Numbered from the stretch's first letter, positions 37,001 through 47,850 are shown. The stretch: DNA of 64,000 bases from Chloranthus sessilifolius (GCA_021018995.1 CM037598.1:44074685-44138684), one strand, 5' to 3'. Translations and numbers: made by a program. The notes: generated from the letters alone by a model not told the origin.

Positions 37001-37457
37001 AGTTGGGGTCAAAGATAGCAGGGATGCCCATTACTTCAGCAATCAACTCAGGGCTGAGTAACATTTCAAAATTGTCAACTAACACAAGGAGGCCTGGCTG
37101 CCCACGTTGGTCTAGTCTAGCCCTAATGTGCTGGTAAAAGAGTTGCACTAGTCTAGGGTAGGCTTGTGCAGGGATAGCTTGCAGCGGGGGGATCAATCCA
37201 GCCTTGCGCATGAACTCAATGGCAGGGGCTAAAAGAGGTTCCGTTTCAAAGAAAGATAGGTTAAAAATAGCTTCAGGCTCCAAGGGAATGGGAGTCAGGA
37301 ACTCAGAGGGTGTAGAGTAATCAGGTGTTAGTTCAGCCACTTCCTGAACCATTTCTTTCCCTTTTTGCGGCGCCGTTGAGGACTTGGCCTTCTTTGGAGT
37401 GGGCTCTACGGGAGCCTTATCCCTTGCTCTTTTCACAGGTGCACCCTTAGGGGCCAT
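34048..37457 (-). pseudogene. D ORF2: plant-transposon domain, Pro-rich and coiled-coil protein
   Basis: The start MAPKGAPVKRARDK (37457) is chosen because it follows a TATA-bearing promoter-like region and opens a basic, possibly nuclear-targeting N-terminus (KRARDK, PKKAK). Residues ~65-290 (IFNLSFFETEP ... YPRLVQLFYQHIR ... LSPELIAEVMGIP ... HSFEAARLIFEAMKDLM) look like the putative plant transposon protein domain often found with Athila-like elements. A frame change near 36450 follows, then ~350 residues rich in Pro, Ser and Thr. A coiled coil (MRDNAYIKRDVLRG to EILQKRIASLLG, 35225-34860), PPP repeats and a Lys-rich tail complete it. In the second frame stops fall at 35884, 35356 and 34564, with the end at 34048. 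It occupies the env position of Athila, but I see no signal peptide or membrane segment. Its function is unknown. Confidence 0.7.
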
Positions 37458-37734
37458 TGAACTTCTCCTCTGTGAATGTGTAGTTTGAAAAATGAAAAGC
37501 GAAGGTTGAGAGCTGAGTCTTACCTTAAAACTTAGGGTTCTGTTCAATCTGATGCACGAAAGACCGCGAGAGCTCCTATCAGAGGGCAACTGCTGATGGA
37601 GGATGTAGGAGCAAATCCCCAGAATTAGAAGGTGAATGATGGATTGTAAAATGGATGCTGGAGGAGAGAGATTAATGGTAGTCAGAGCTAGGGTTTCGCT
37701 GGCTGGAGAAGAAAGAGAAAATAGAAAAGGAAAG

Positions 37735-37955
37735 CAGCGCGAGGTTGGATTATATAAATTGCGAGGCTTGGGGCGCTTTGAAAATGTCTGCTCGCTAGAT
37801 GGGAAGGAGTGGGTCACGAGATTGGACTTTCATTTGGATCGCGCTAGAGAGTCCACACAATTGTATTGAATCTCGCGACAGCTTAGCAGGATAACATCTT
37901 ATGAACTGCGCGAGAAGAAACCACGCCTGTTTTTTAGAACCTCGCGACAGCTAAA
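37735..37955 (-). promoter_or_regulatory. Internal promoter-like region of D with CGCGAG words
   Basis: Between gag and ORF2 are GCGCGAGGTTGG (37737), TTGCGAGGCTTGG (37759), TCACGAGATTGG (37814), TCTCGCGACAGC (37873), CTGCGCGAGAAG (37905) and CCTCGCGACAGC (37941). This is the word of the D LTR. A TATA-like TATATAA on the reverse strand (37751-37758) stands about 295 bp before the ORF2 start, and the words extend upstream of it, as in the LTR. I infer a second promoter controlled by the same factor as the LTR. Confidence 0.65.
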
Positions 37956-38391
37956 ACAGTGACAAGGATCACACACCCATTAGTTTGTCATTTTCCTTTA
38001 TTTTGTGGGTGGATTCTCTCACATTCTCTTTTTCAGGGACACCTTTAGTCATTCTAAACAGGACTCTCCATACTTTCCCAACAAATAATCATGCAATTAC
38101 TCAAAAAGCATTTAATCAAAACATCAAATTCAAACAGCATTCGCATTATCAAAACAGTACCACCATCCTTTGTTCAATCACAATCAACAATTCAAAGGGA
38201 ATAAGAACCAAAGTAGGCAAAAAAAATTTTAGGTCATATACATTCAGACTCCGACAAGATCACTAGAAATTCCTATAAACAGAAAAAAAAATGAACCATA
38301 CTAAAATACATAACATACACAATACACAGTTCTGTGAATCAATTCAATGAAAGTTCCCCCTGCCCCTCAAGGTTTGAGGATCCTTCACCAA

Positions 38392-39879
38392 TCAAAAATT
38401 GGCCCTTGGGTTAACCATTGGCTGACTGGACAACCTCCCCTCCTCCCTTTTAGCTAAGGCATTCGCTAGTTGGCCAATCTGCTCTTCCATCTTCTTTATG
38501 CTCTGACCATGAGAATTCACAGTCTGAGCCACGGACCCCAGGTTTTGCAGTGAGATCCAGACCTTGTCATCGAAAGAAGTATTTTTGGGTTGAGATGGGG
38601 GTAAGACCAATTGATTATGTTGCTGATGGGGCTGCTGCTGGTGTTGGAAATTAGACCTAGGGGCATAACCCTGATTGAACTGCTGCTGTGGCCTTTGGGA
38701 TGAGGCCAACAATTGCTGGGGCAGCATATAATTGTCTTGCCTCCAGCTCAGATTTGGGTGGTCTCTCCATTGGTAACCAGCATTTTGGTGCTGATATCCA
38801 AATGGCTGTCTGTTGTAGCCACCACATTGTTGCTGGCCAAAAGATTGAGCGAAAAGAATGTTCCAATACCAATTCGTGATATTACCCCAGATGGACATTC
38901 CTCTCATCAGGCCGTGGGACTGGCATATCAGACATGCCTCCACCACTTGAGCAGCCCTTTTGGGTTGCATCACAGTAAGTAATTTGTCAAACTTCAAAGA
39001 GAGGTTTGCCATCTGTAGCTGCAGATCATTGTTCCCAGACGCCTCATAAACTTTTCCTCTTGACAATGCAGCAGGCTCCACTTTTGACAAAGACTCCTGA
39101 CTAGTTCTTGCCTGGGATAGCTTTTGAAAATCATTTTCACTGATTACTTCAAACAATTCCCATGCCTCATCAGCAGTCTTGTGCATGTAGGTTCCACCAC
39201 AAGAGGCATCAACCATATCTCTATTTTTCTCATCAATCCCATTGTTGAAGCTTTGTACAAGCTGCCAGTCTGGGATCTTGTGGTGGGGGCATTGTTTGAG
39301 CATTTCCTTAAACCTATCCCAGGCTTGATTAAAATCCTCAGTTGGGGATTGGGCAAAAGCAAGAATTTCCTTCCTCAACTGGCTAGTTTTGGTCTCAGGG
39401 AAGAACTTTGTCAGGAACTTGGTCTGTAGGTCTTTCCAAGATGTGATGCCATTGTTGGGAAGAGTGGCCAACCAGGTACTAGCCCTATCCTTCAGAGAGA
39501 AGGGAAAGAGCTTGAGTCTAGTAGCGTCAGGTCCCAAACCAGAGATATTGAATGTGATGCACAAGGCCAAGAATTGGTCAATATGCTTGTAAGGGTCCTC
39601 CTTGCTAAGCCCATGGAAAGAGGGCAGCATCTGGATGATTGAAGTTTTAATTTCATAATTCCCTTGAACATCAGGGAATTGAATGCTAAATGGAGAGTTA
39701 TAGTCATCCGGAGCATTCAACTCCTTGAGAGTTCTGGGTTGTTCTTCACCCATTGCTACTGTCTCAGATTCAATTGGGGGCTCAACTATGGTGTACCTGT
39801 TTCTTCTAAGTCTTCTACCCCTTTCTAGCTCAGGGTTGAAAGGCTCTAACGTAGGACTAAGAGATCTCCTACCTAGCAT
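38392..39879 (-). CDS. Gag of element D
   Basis: About 495 residues, open throughout. I chose MLGRRSLSP (39879) rather than the upstream in-frame ATG at 39918 because E gag begins MLGRRSLNP in the same context. Residues ~70-250 are the retrotransposon gag (capsid) domain: NYEIKTSIIQMLPSFHG, YKHIDQFL, LKLFPFSLKDRASTWL, FLTKFFPETKTSQLRKEI, FNQAWDRFKEMLKQCPHHKIPDW, MVDASCGGTY and DEAWELFEVISEN. A Cys-containing region (EACLICQS) follows but lacks a full CCHC knuckle. The C-terminus is Gln-rich with a final helix (MEEQIGQLANALAKREEGRL). It would assemble particles around element RNA. It is the best preserved coding sequence in the window, though pol is absent. Confidence 0.85.
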   Translation of the reverse strand: MLGRRSLSPTLEPFNPELERGRRLRRNRYTIVEPPIESETVAMGEEQPRTLKELNAPDDYNSPFSIQFPDVQGNYEIKTSIIQMLPSFHGLSKEDPYKHIDQFLALCITFNISGLGPDATRLKLFPFSLKDRASTWLATLPNNGITSWKDLQTKFLTKFFPETKTSQLRKEILAFAQSPTEDFNQAWDRFKEMLKQCPHHKIPDWQLVQSFNNGIDEKNRDMVDASCGGTYMHKTADEAWELFEVISENDFQKLSQARTSQESLSKVEPAALSRGKVYEASGNNDLQLQMANLSLKFDKLLTVMQPKRAAQVVEACLICQSHGLMRGMSIWGNITNWYWNILFAQSFGQQQCGGYNRQPFGYQHQNAGYQWRDHPNLSWRQDNYMLPQQLLASSQRPQQQFNQGYAPRSNFQHQQQPHQQHNQLVLPPSQPKNTSFDDKVWISLQNLGSVAQTVNSHGQSIKKMEEQIGQLANALAKREEGRLSSQPMVNPRANF

Positions 39880-40211
39880 ACAAACACACCACCAGCAGGG
39901 ACCACTCCTTGCAGGCACATTGCACTTGACTCAAAGAATTTATCTAACAAATTTACAGCTATTTAAGTAAACATAAATTTACAACTATCCTAAATAACTG
40001 CTATGGAATTTTCAAAGAAACTAGACTGAGTTTTAAAGGTTAGAGAATTGCAAACAGAGGTAGTTAATCTCCAAATGCAATCCACTGTCCTTCTCTGCTG
40101 CTATCTAGATCTGCAAGAAAGATTCAAAATTACATCAGCAGTATCAATTATTCACAACTACAAAGAATACTAAAAATACAAAAACTAAGGGTCTACTAAT
40201 AGATCATCTTA

Positions 40212-40229
40212 TCCCAGACAGCGGCGCCA
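40212..40229 (-). promoter_or_regulatory. Element D primer-binding site (tRNA-Asp)
   Basis: Reverse-strand TGGCGCCGCTGTCTGGGA begins six bases inside the 5' LTR. Three positions differ from perfect complementarity to tRNA-Asp, all in its distal half. Confidence 0.75.
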
Positions 40230-40235
40230 AAAACT

Positions 40236-42643
40236 TGTTGCGACCCCAGATGTGCTTACTTTATTTGTTAGTGGTGAAAGCAATTTAAAATCAAAGTAAA
40301 ATAGGGGATGGAATCAACACAACTGAGAAATCCTAGACCTGCAAGATACAGGGTTCATTTGTAGCAAGTTTTGATAAGTAAGAGTTTGACCCACAGGGAA
40401 AAGGTGATCTACAGCTCCAAGGGAGCCATCTCTAGTAGTCCCTCCAGATCTGACTACAAATCTGGCAGTCCTAAAAAGAGGGGAGTTTGGGGTCACTTAT
40501 TCTAAGTATCCTAAGGTAGCCTAATGAATTAACTACATAAATGGTTGAGAAGATGGATGGAGTGTGGGAAAATAAATATAAAAGGGTGAGAAGTATGCTA
40601 TTGAGTTTAGATCTGCTGGAATTTATGACTCAGATCTAGGTCTGTTGTTATAGAAATCATGTCCAACGGCTACATTATCACCAAAGAGGAGAAAGAATCC
40701 AACTCATCCCTATGCCATGATCCAATCCCTTAAGGTTATAACCTGTCCACTTAAATGGTCACAGACTATCCCATAGGGGAACCACAATCCAGAGATGGGT
40801 CAAAACAAGTTAATCATTGTAGGCACTACTTCATCCAGGCTACAAGCTCAGGAATCCATAGGGAACCTCAACCTCTAAAGCTCTATGTGTGGGGCTAAGG
40901 TTGTACAGGACCATGATAGCCAAGACACATAGAACCAGCAAGAGATTGAGTACCACCTTAGATGTAGCTATCCATTGCTTGAGTGGGACTACAATGGTCC
41001 AGTCATAAGCCTATAATCTCCATACCCAGATTAGATCTGCCATCTGATGGCGGGTCTATGCTAATATAGGGGAGTCTGCCTCTGTACAATCTCCTACCAG
41101 GCTACAAGCTCAGGCTCGGAGAGGAAGGATCCATTTTGGATCGGCGGAGTGGATTCACCCTAAGGCTATAACCTATCCACTTGAATGATCACAGACTATC
41201 CCAGAGGCTATCCTCCTCACGGAGCCCAAAACAAAACAAGAATATTGCTGCCACCACCATGGTCACAAGGCTACCAGCTCAGGCTTCCATGGGGATTTAA
41301 GATCTAGTGGGTCCTTTGGTGGGGCTAAGGCTGTATCAGACCATGATAGCCCAGACACACAGGTCACTTGGATCTGAATGGGTCCTTAGAATCAGTCCTC
41401 CATTGCTTTGAAACACAGCCAAAGCAATGGCCAATCACAAGGCAACATCCTTGCATAGAACAACTCACAAACACACGAATCCCATAAAAGTATAACACCC
41501 AATCACAAATTCCATTAATCTAATCTTAATAAACATACATAGGCATGGCCAGCAAGTGCTGGGCCATGGAGAGAAGAAAAAGAAAAAGGGAAACTACTTA
41601 CAACTACAGAAGAACAGGAAAGAAAATGATCTCAGATCTCTTATCAGTGATAAGGTCTGAGCTCTTCCGAGGGTTTAAGTCTAAAAAGGTGTCCCTAAAC
41701 CTAAACCAGGCTTTGGTTTATATAGAAGTGGGTGTGGCGGCACATTAGGGTTAGGAAACCTTAATTTTAGCGATGCCACATGGCCTATTAATGATCCTTT
41801 GATGCCTCAGGGTGCGTGCACGGAGATTTGAGCGTGGGAGTGCATGCCCTAATCACTGGAAATCCCTAGAATGTACTCTACAGAATGATGGAAGTTGGAG
41901 TTCAGAGCTTCGCCAGGTTGCAGTCGATTCCCAAACTTGTCTCTTGGTAGCACTAACTTCGCGAGGATGAGTTTGCATTAAAACTTCAGACGTCGCGGGG
42001 TTGCATCTTCTTAATGCTTTGAGCAGTCACGAGGTAGATAGTTAAGCTCTCGCTGGATTGGGCTTCGCGCAGTTGGATTGCCACTTGTGAATAGCGCGGG
42101 AACTACGCGAGCATGCCATTTCACAATAGATCTTCGCGAGGCTTACTCTGGCTTCGCGAGGCTGCTTTATTCCTGAACAGCGTGAGAACTGCGCGAGAAG
42201 TTCACTTCTTAATGGAACTTTGCGAGGATCCTCACGATAGCTTTGAGGCTTTTCTGAACTACGTGACAGGTTCTCCTCACATTTGCATCCCACGACTACT
42301 GCGCGACAGCTGTGCGAGGCAGGATTCTGAAGCTAGTCTGTCACTCAACTACACGAGAAGTTATTGTGAAGTCTTGAGACTTCATGAGGACTGTGCGAAG
42401 CATATTTTTCTGAATCCTCTGGAGCATTGTTAGCTGCGCGAGGCTTGCCTCAGGTCTGAATTCATGGCTCATTCTTCTGAGGGACTTCTGGTGCCAATAC
42501 AGGCTCCTTAACATGATTTATGGCCTTATTGCACTGCTGTTTATTATCTACAGAAAACACTTAGCAAACCTTTATTAGATGGCTAAAGGTTTAATCAAAG
42601 GCTAAGTTAAGGGGTGAAAAGTGGTACTTTTCAGGTCTTAACA
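40236..42643 (-). repeat. Element D 5' LTR
   Basis: Direct partner of 29596-31999, 2408 bp. A TATA box on the reverse strand at 41717-41724 (TATATAAACC) lies just downstream of the word array. The leader carries the two ~45-bp blocks near 40731 and 41160. The transcript would start near 41690 and run leftwards. Confidence 0.9.
41908..42450. repeat. CGCGAG word array, D 5' LTR
   Basis: Exact CGCGAG occurs at 41960, 42106, 42135, 42155, 42192 and 42437. Many variants occur between them (TTCGCCAGG, CTTCGCGCAG, GTGCGAGGC, GCGCGACAGC). The fuller word is CTTCGCGAGGCT or CTGCGCGAGAAG. It lies between the LTR start and the TATA box. Confidence 0.85.
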
Positions 42644-42645
42644 CC

Positions 42646-43380
42646 TTACCATGTCCATTGGAGGTAAGAGGGTCCATTAAACCACACTCGGTTTGCTATC
42701 TTATATATAGCCTTAACAAAGAGAAACCTTCTCTTTGTTTTATGACAGGTAGGGTGGATGGTCTTATATATAAGGACATCCAAGAAATGAAGTAGGATGT
42801 TTCTATTCTCTAGGTCTTTTCTCATGAAGAAGGATTTATCCTTGGATGGGCTGCCCAACAGTAATGCTGCCATTTCTTCAAAATTCGAGATATTAGAGGG
42901 TGGTAGTCTTTGCAAATTGGCCACCGATTCATCAGCACACAATGCTGGTCTTTCTAGGGGTGCATGCATATCCCCAACAATCAGTTCCTTAGTCATTTGG
43001 ATGTTCATCCCATCTAAAGTTGCAGAGAGCCTTGGGGTCTGGTCTTTGCTGTTATTGGTAATATTTCTATAAAACAACATCACCAGTCTAGGATAGACTA
43101 GTGTTTCTCTAGGCTCTAGGAAGTAGTTAAGTCCAGCATCCTTAAAGTATTTGATGGCAGCCTTGTTGACATCAACGCTTTCCCAAAAAGCGACATCCAC
43201 TACAACCTCAGCCCTCACAATGTGATGTTTCATTGATGCAGGTGGCTGATCCAATATTATTTTGTTGGATGCTGGCTTTTTACCTTCATCTTCTTCTTCT
43301 TCTTCTCTCGGTCTTATATCCTTTGATATTGGCATGATTTGTTGTTCTATAAGAGTAAACAAACCTTGGTCAATGAACAT
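42646..43380 (-). pseudogene. ORF2 of element C, N-terminal domain
   Basis: A 244-codon open frame homologous to the domain of D ORF2: AFWESVDVNKAAIKYFKDAG (D: FFETEPLLAPAIEFMRKAG), YPRLVMLFYRNI (D: YPRLVQLFYQHI), MTKELIVGD, and NILLHFLDVLIYKTIHPTCH (D: LKLLFIDHVLRKYIYCADH). A Glu-rich patch precedes it (REEEEEDEGKK). Its true end is missing because D inserted after codon ~244; the protein resumes at 29590. It follows the remains of gag after about 640 bp, so pol is absent from C too. Confidence 0.7.
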
Positions 43381-44019
43381 CAGTTTTCTGATGCCGAATC
43401 AATGAGAGTTTTTTTAAAGGAAAACTGATTAAGGATCAAAATCCTTTACCTATCGAAACCATAATTTTAAAAATCTGATTGTTAGTTATAGGTAGTGTTT
43501 TGAATGAAGGAAAAAAACAAAAAAAAAAACAAGAAAAGGCAAAATCATTGTAAGTTCAAGATATGGTTAGGTTAGGTTTCAGAAATTTGGAAAATGGAGG
43601 GAGAGAAGAAAGGTTAGCTTGAAAGTTCAAAAATGGGGCCGACGTCTCCTCCCATAGATATGTAGGCCCTAATTTCAGTGATGACCCGTTGAACCGGTCA
43701 TCACGTATATTATTAACCTAGAGTTGGCAGTCAACTCTAACTTTTCGTCGTTTGAAAGCTCGAACTCTCATACAACTCTGATAGTAATCACTATTATTGG
43801 GTCGTATGACTTAGGGTTACATACGTTCATTCGTAAAACTCTAATATACAAGGGAGGAAACATTATGATAGGTCGTATTTTCGACAATCGTAAGGTCTTT
43901 CCCAAAAAATTTTAAATCTTCAAATAATGATTTACATATTTTACAAAGGATGCTACGGATGAGTTGGTAGCTCAATAGAACCTTGAGGATACCAATTTTG
44001 ATTAGTGGGGGCAACAGTT
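43381..44019 (-). promoter_or_regulatory. Spacer between gag and ORF2 in C with LTR-like words
   Basis: On the + strand 43740-43900 has TTTTCGTCGTTTGAAAGCTCG, CATACGTTCATTCGTAAAAC and GGTCGTATTTTCGACAATCG. These resemble the CGTTCG/CGTACG words of the C LTR. TGATGACC (43679-43686) and GGTCATCA (43696-43703) form an inverted repeat. The position matches the promoter-like region of D. The similarity is suggestive, not strong. Confidence 0.35.
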
Positions 44020-45453
44020 TCCCCCAAAAATACTTGTCCTCTTGGATTGCTAACTGGCTACGCCGGTATTTGACCACTTTCTCTCTTAGTTAATTGTGAA
44101 GCTAGGTAGCCAATCTAGCCCTCGAACTTTATAATAGACTGAGTATATGAGTGTTGTACTTGAGTGAATTGAGCTAATTGGCATAGCTCTTTTGAATGCT
44201 AATGCGATTGTTGCTACAACTTCCGAAGGATTTGAACAATCGTAGCATCAAGTCCATTGCTTTATGGCGTGAACTGTGGCTGCACAATTGACATTGGTGG
44301 TCTCTGGTGGAAAACATGGGCTAGGGGGATCTGGGTTGTGCAACTAATGGTGCTAGTTGTGCCCCACTCATGGATCTATAATTAAATCTTGGGTTATTCC
44401 TCCATGATGGGTTACATGTGTTCCCATAGTCTCCCCTTTTAAAGGCCATTACTTGTTCGTTCTCCACCACCTCTTGATATGATGGACCGGCAGGGCTCTA
44501 AGTTGAAATCTAGCAATTCGAGTAAGCTACTAACGATTTTTCTAGAGTGCTTGATTTGGCACTCATTAGTGTTACGATTTGTTGCTCAAGAACCGCAACC
44601 TTTGCACTCATGTCATCCTCCTTTACTTTATCTTTGCTCACATCGTAAAGACCACCCCTCGCGAGCGGCGTGTGGCGAATCACATCTGGATTAGTTCTTA
44701 ATAAACCTTCTTTTTGCTTTAAATTATCATCTAGTTTCTCAAATAAGTTCCAAGATTGCTAGCCATTTTGAGCCATGACGGCTCCTCTACTTACGGCATC
44801 AACTGTTGACTGATTGGTCTCAGTTAACCCTTGATAGAAACTTTGCGTAATGAACTAATTTCATACATCATGATGAGAACAATTTCTTAGTAGATTCTTC
44901 ATTCATTCTTTCTCATGGAATAATTCTCTAGGTAATTTCCTGAAGCCTTGAATTGCTTGGCAAATCTGATTAGTTTTACAATCAGAAAGTACTCATTAAA
45001 AAACTGGAACTGCAGTCCTTCCCAAGTGGTGATACTTCTAGCGGGCAATGAAATTAGCCACACTTTCGCTTAGTCTTTAAGAGAGAAAGGGAGCAACCGT
45101 AGTTTAACGGCCTCATCATTAGCCACCGATAATTGTAACATCGAGTAAAGCTCTATAAAGTCCCTTAGATGTTGATAGGGTTCCTCTCGATCAATCCCAT
45201 GAAAGATGGGTATAGCTTATAGTGTATTGAGCTTGATTTCATAATTTTGTCCGACTGCAACCACTGGTATAACTGTATGAGAGGGCTCAATCAGAGTAAT
45301 TGGGCTAAAGTGTGCTTGAATTGAACGATCGTTAGCCATAGCTTGGGATTCTCTTGTAAAAGGTTAGTTTAAGGCTATGTTACGCAAGAGAGTCCTTTCA
45401 ATTTTTGTGTCACACTCGAAGAAATCTAAACTTCGAGATCGAGTGTGATGCAT
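44020..45453 (-). pseudogene. Gag remnant of element C
   Basis: From ATG at 45453 the reverse strand reads MHHTRSRSLDFFE, then after stops NYEIKLNTL, AIPIFHGIDREEPYQHLRDF and LRLLPFSLKD. The tail SIIKFEG.IGYLASQLTKRE near 44130 corresponds to IKKMEEQIGQLANALAKRE of D gag. In-frame stops and frameshifts are frequent. Length and order match D gag. Confidence 0.75.
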
Positions 45454-45707
45454 ACACTAGAAACATAAATATTTTTGTATTTTTAGTTTTATATAATTTT
45501 TATTTTGGAAAGCAGGGAGAGAAAATAATTCTGAGCCTCTAGCTTCTCTTGTCAGAAGAAGTGTTGAAACCTTTGATTCACTGCTCCGAATAAACCACTG
45601 AAAGATAAAGAAGTGAGTGAAGAAAAAAATGAAAGTTTAAAGAAAAATAAAAAGAGAGACAAATATTGGTTTTTGAAACGAAAATAAAATAAAGAATAAA
45701 ATCTGCT

Positions 45708-45725
45708 TCCCCGACAGCGGTGCCA
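45708..45725 (-). promoter_or_regulatory. Element C primer-binding site (tRNA-Asp)
   Basis: Reverse-strand TGGCACCGCTGTCGGGGA, six bases inside the LTR. The TGGCACC start matches the base change seen in the tRNA-Asp fragment of A (GGTGCCA). Confidence 0.75.
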
Positions 45726-45731
45726 AAAACT

Positions 45732-47165
45732 TGTTCGGGCTTTTAATTGTACTAAGTCTTAACTTATTGCAAGCGCACAATAGAAATTGCAGCACTAATA
45801 TAGGATCGTTCCCACGAGGAAGGTGATTATTCTAGTATATTTGCGTTCTTTTAAAAACTTTTTATTTGTCTTTTAAGGTCCTAAACTACTGGTGAAATAT
45901 AAATAAAAGAATGGGTTATTTAAACTAAGTTACAGAAAATAAATCTAAATCCTCCTCCTTTAAGATTATGGTAGTCAATCACAATCCTTCAAATCTCGAA
46001 TGTTTACAAAGCAAAGTACCATCACACCGTATCGCAGTCCTCTAGAATTTGGGCGTCAATCAAAACCTAGAATTCCTTAACACAGATTTAAACTAATCAA
46101 CAATCTTTCTAAAATTTGGGTGTCAATCAAACTCAAGAAAATTGAAGATGAAAAAGTAAAAATATTACACTAATCTTCAAATTCTCAATCTTAGTCGTCA
46201 ATTCAAATAAAAAACTTTTAGATGTTCACAAAGCAGTAAAAGTGCATGAAAATAAATCTAAACTAGAAAGCAATAAAAAGATCTTTCATCCCCGTCAATT
46301 GCTACTGAGAAACTACAGATACTCTACTCTAATCTTCCAGCTCCCGATCACAGGCATCAATTGCTCTCGAGAAATCATGGATATCTAAACTACTCTACTC
46401 TACTTTTGATCGAAAGAAAACCCAACTCAGTCATGAATTGATGATGACAATTCCTTCGATAACTCTACTCCTATGTCGAAACCCTTTTATTTAGAGATCA
46501 TAAGGGGTCGGTTTCCATTATGCTAATTCTAATAAAAGAAAACTTCTAAACAAAATATTCCTAATATAATTCTACTTCTAATCCTAGTTCTTCCTTACTC
46601 TGGATGGTAGATGTGTGTAGGACTTTTCTCCTTAATTTTAGTAGCAGAGATTTTCTGATTTCTTTCACCAATCTTCTCTGATCCGTAAGTTGTCAGACTT
46701 CTAATCCAAGAGATCTTCTAATTATGTGAATGGCAGTGTAGACTTCACTTGATCAACAGCATGAGCTTTATTTCATACCATCGTGTGTACAATTGTTCTT
46801 CTTTCTACACAATTTCTGCTTTGTCGAACGTTCAAGATTTTATTTTGGTTCCTCTAGTCATAGGTTCTTTCGTACGTTCATGAATCACAATTTCTATTTC
46901 TTCTTTTCTTTTTCACTCGTTCAAGATTTACGTTCATTCGATATTTCTTTTTCTTACTCATCGACTAGTTCTTCATTGAGTGGATCGTTTCTTCGTACAA
47001 TCGAAGTTCTTGCTGCTTTTGGAGTTCATTTTGGGAAAGATTAACACTTTAGCTTTAATATGCTCATTAATCTAAATATCTGCATATAGCATCTCATTAG
47101 TAAGAAACTAAGGTCTAGCATTACTAAGTTAAGGGTAGTAAAGTGGTTTATTATGTGCCTAATCA
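45732..47165 (-). repeat. Element C 5' LTR
   Basis: It starts TGTTCGGGCTTTTAATTGTA like 22061 and ends TAATCA followed by the duplication ACTGT. Words GAACGTTCAAG, CGTACGTTCATG, ACTCGTTCAAG and TACGTTCATTCG occupy 46820-47010. Confidence 0.9.
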
Positions 47166-47845
47166 ACTGTGCAAATTGCATGGATTGGACCTACTGTACA
47201 CCCACTGAACTTTAGAATCCGTATAGGAACATTTAATTATATTTCAGTCATGAACTAGAATATGAATGTGAATAAGTAAATGAAAATCATGTAAATCTTT
47301 AGAATTATCGAACTTTTTGAACTTTGAATACAGATCATAAATGTTGAATCCAAACTTCGAAATTATTCTTTGGAAATTAAGAACCTTAAGTTTTGGCCTG
47401 TATATGACGATGCTTTTATTCCTTTAGATTCTGTTTCGATATGAAGAGTGTATCAATTGAATCTATACTTTGTAATGATAAAAATGTGAATTGGATCTCT
47501 TCTCTATTGAGCTTAGACTGCTAGGTCACCCCGACTATACGCTACAGGTATAGCTACAGACCAGGATCCCAAGTGACTTTGTAAAATGATAGATTCAGTT
47601 TTGTTCAAGTATATAGTATACCATTGTTTAGGTGATGGTCAACCGTCATTGGTGATTTATTTTGGTCCCGTTGTAGAGATGTTTTGTATAGAAATGAAAA
47701 TTTTTAGTTCTGCCATATGTATCTTTGCTTTGATTTTTGCATGTGTGTGTGAATGTACTAAGTATTCTATATTTAGATTGTGATCTACGATCTAGCAATC
47801 TTATTATTACAGAGATCCGTGGGAGGGGAAATTCGGGCTGTCAAA
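47166..47845 (+). mobile_element. F2: solo LTR, 3' part
   Basis: Continuation of 20020-22060 after element C. It holds the shared segments CACCCCGACTATACGC (47528) and GTTTAGGTGATGGTCAACCG (47629) and ends GGGCTGTCAAA, then the duplication GAGAG. The short open frame at 47586-47783 covers a segment also present in F3 and F1, but in different frames, so it is not coding. Confidence 0.85.
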
Positions 47846-47850
47846 GAGAG

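Larger units (their letters stand above)
29596..42643 (-). mobile_element. Element D: 13-kb gag + ORF2 element without pol
   Basis: Both LTRs are complete (29596-31999, 40236-42643). CCTTA at 29591-29595 and 42644-42648 is a perfect target duplication. On the reverse strand the order is 5' LTR, tRNA-Asp PBS, gag (39879-38392), an internal promoter-like cluster (37955-37735), ORF2 (37457-34048), non-coding 3' interior, conserved block, PPT and 3' LTR. Gag and ORF2 are 0.9 kb apart, leaving no room for pol. Eight differences in the first ~125 bp of the LTR pair make it the youngest element here with two LTRs. It interrupts ORF2 of C. Confidence 0.92.
22061..47165 (-). mobile_element. Element C: pol-less Athila-like element with D and F3 nested inside
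   Basis: Its LTRs (22061-23476, 45732-47165) are flanked by ACTGT at 22056-22060 and 47166-47170. On the reverse strand the order is 5' LTR, tRNA-Asp PBS, decayed gag, ORF2 (split by D), non-coding interior (split by F3), conserved 3' block, PPT and 3' LTR. Removing D, F3 and their duplicated sites leaves about 9.6 kb. No pol lies between gag and ORF2. Thirteen differences by eye in the first ~105 bp of the LTR pair make it clearly older than D. Confidence 0.9.
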
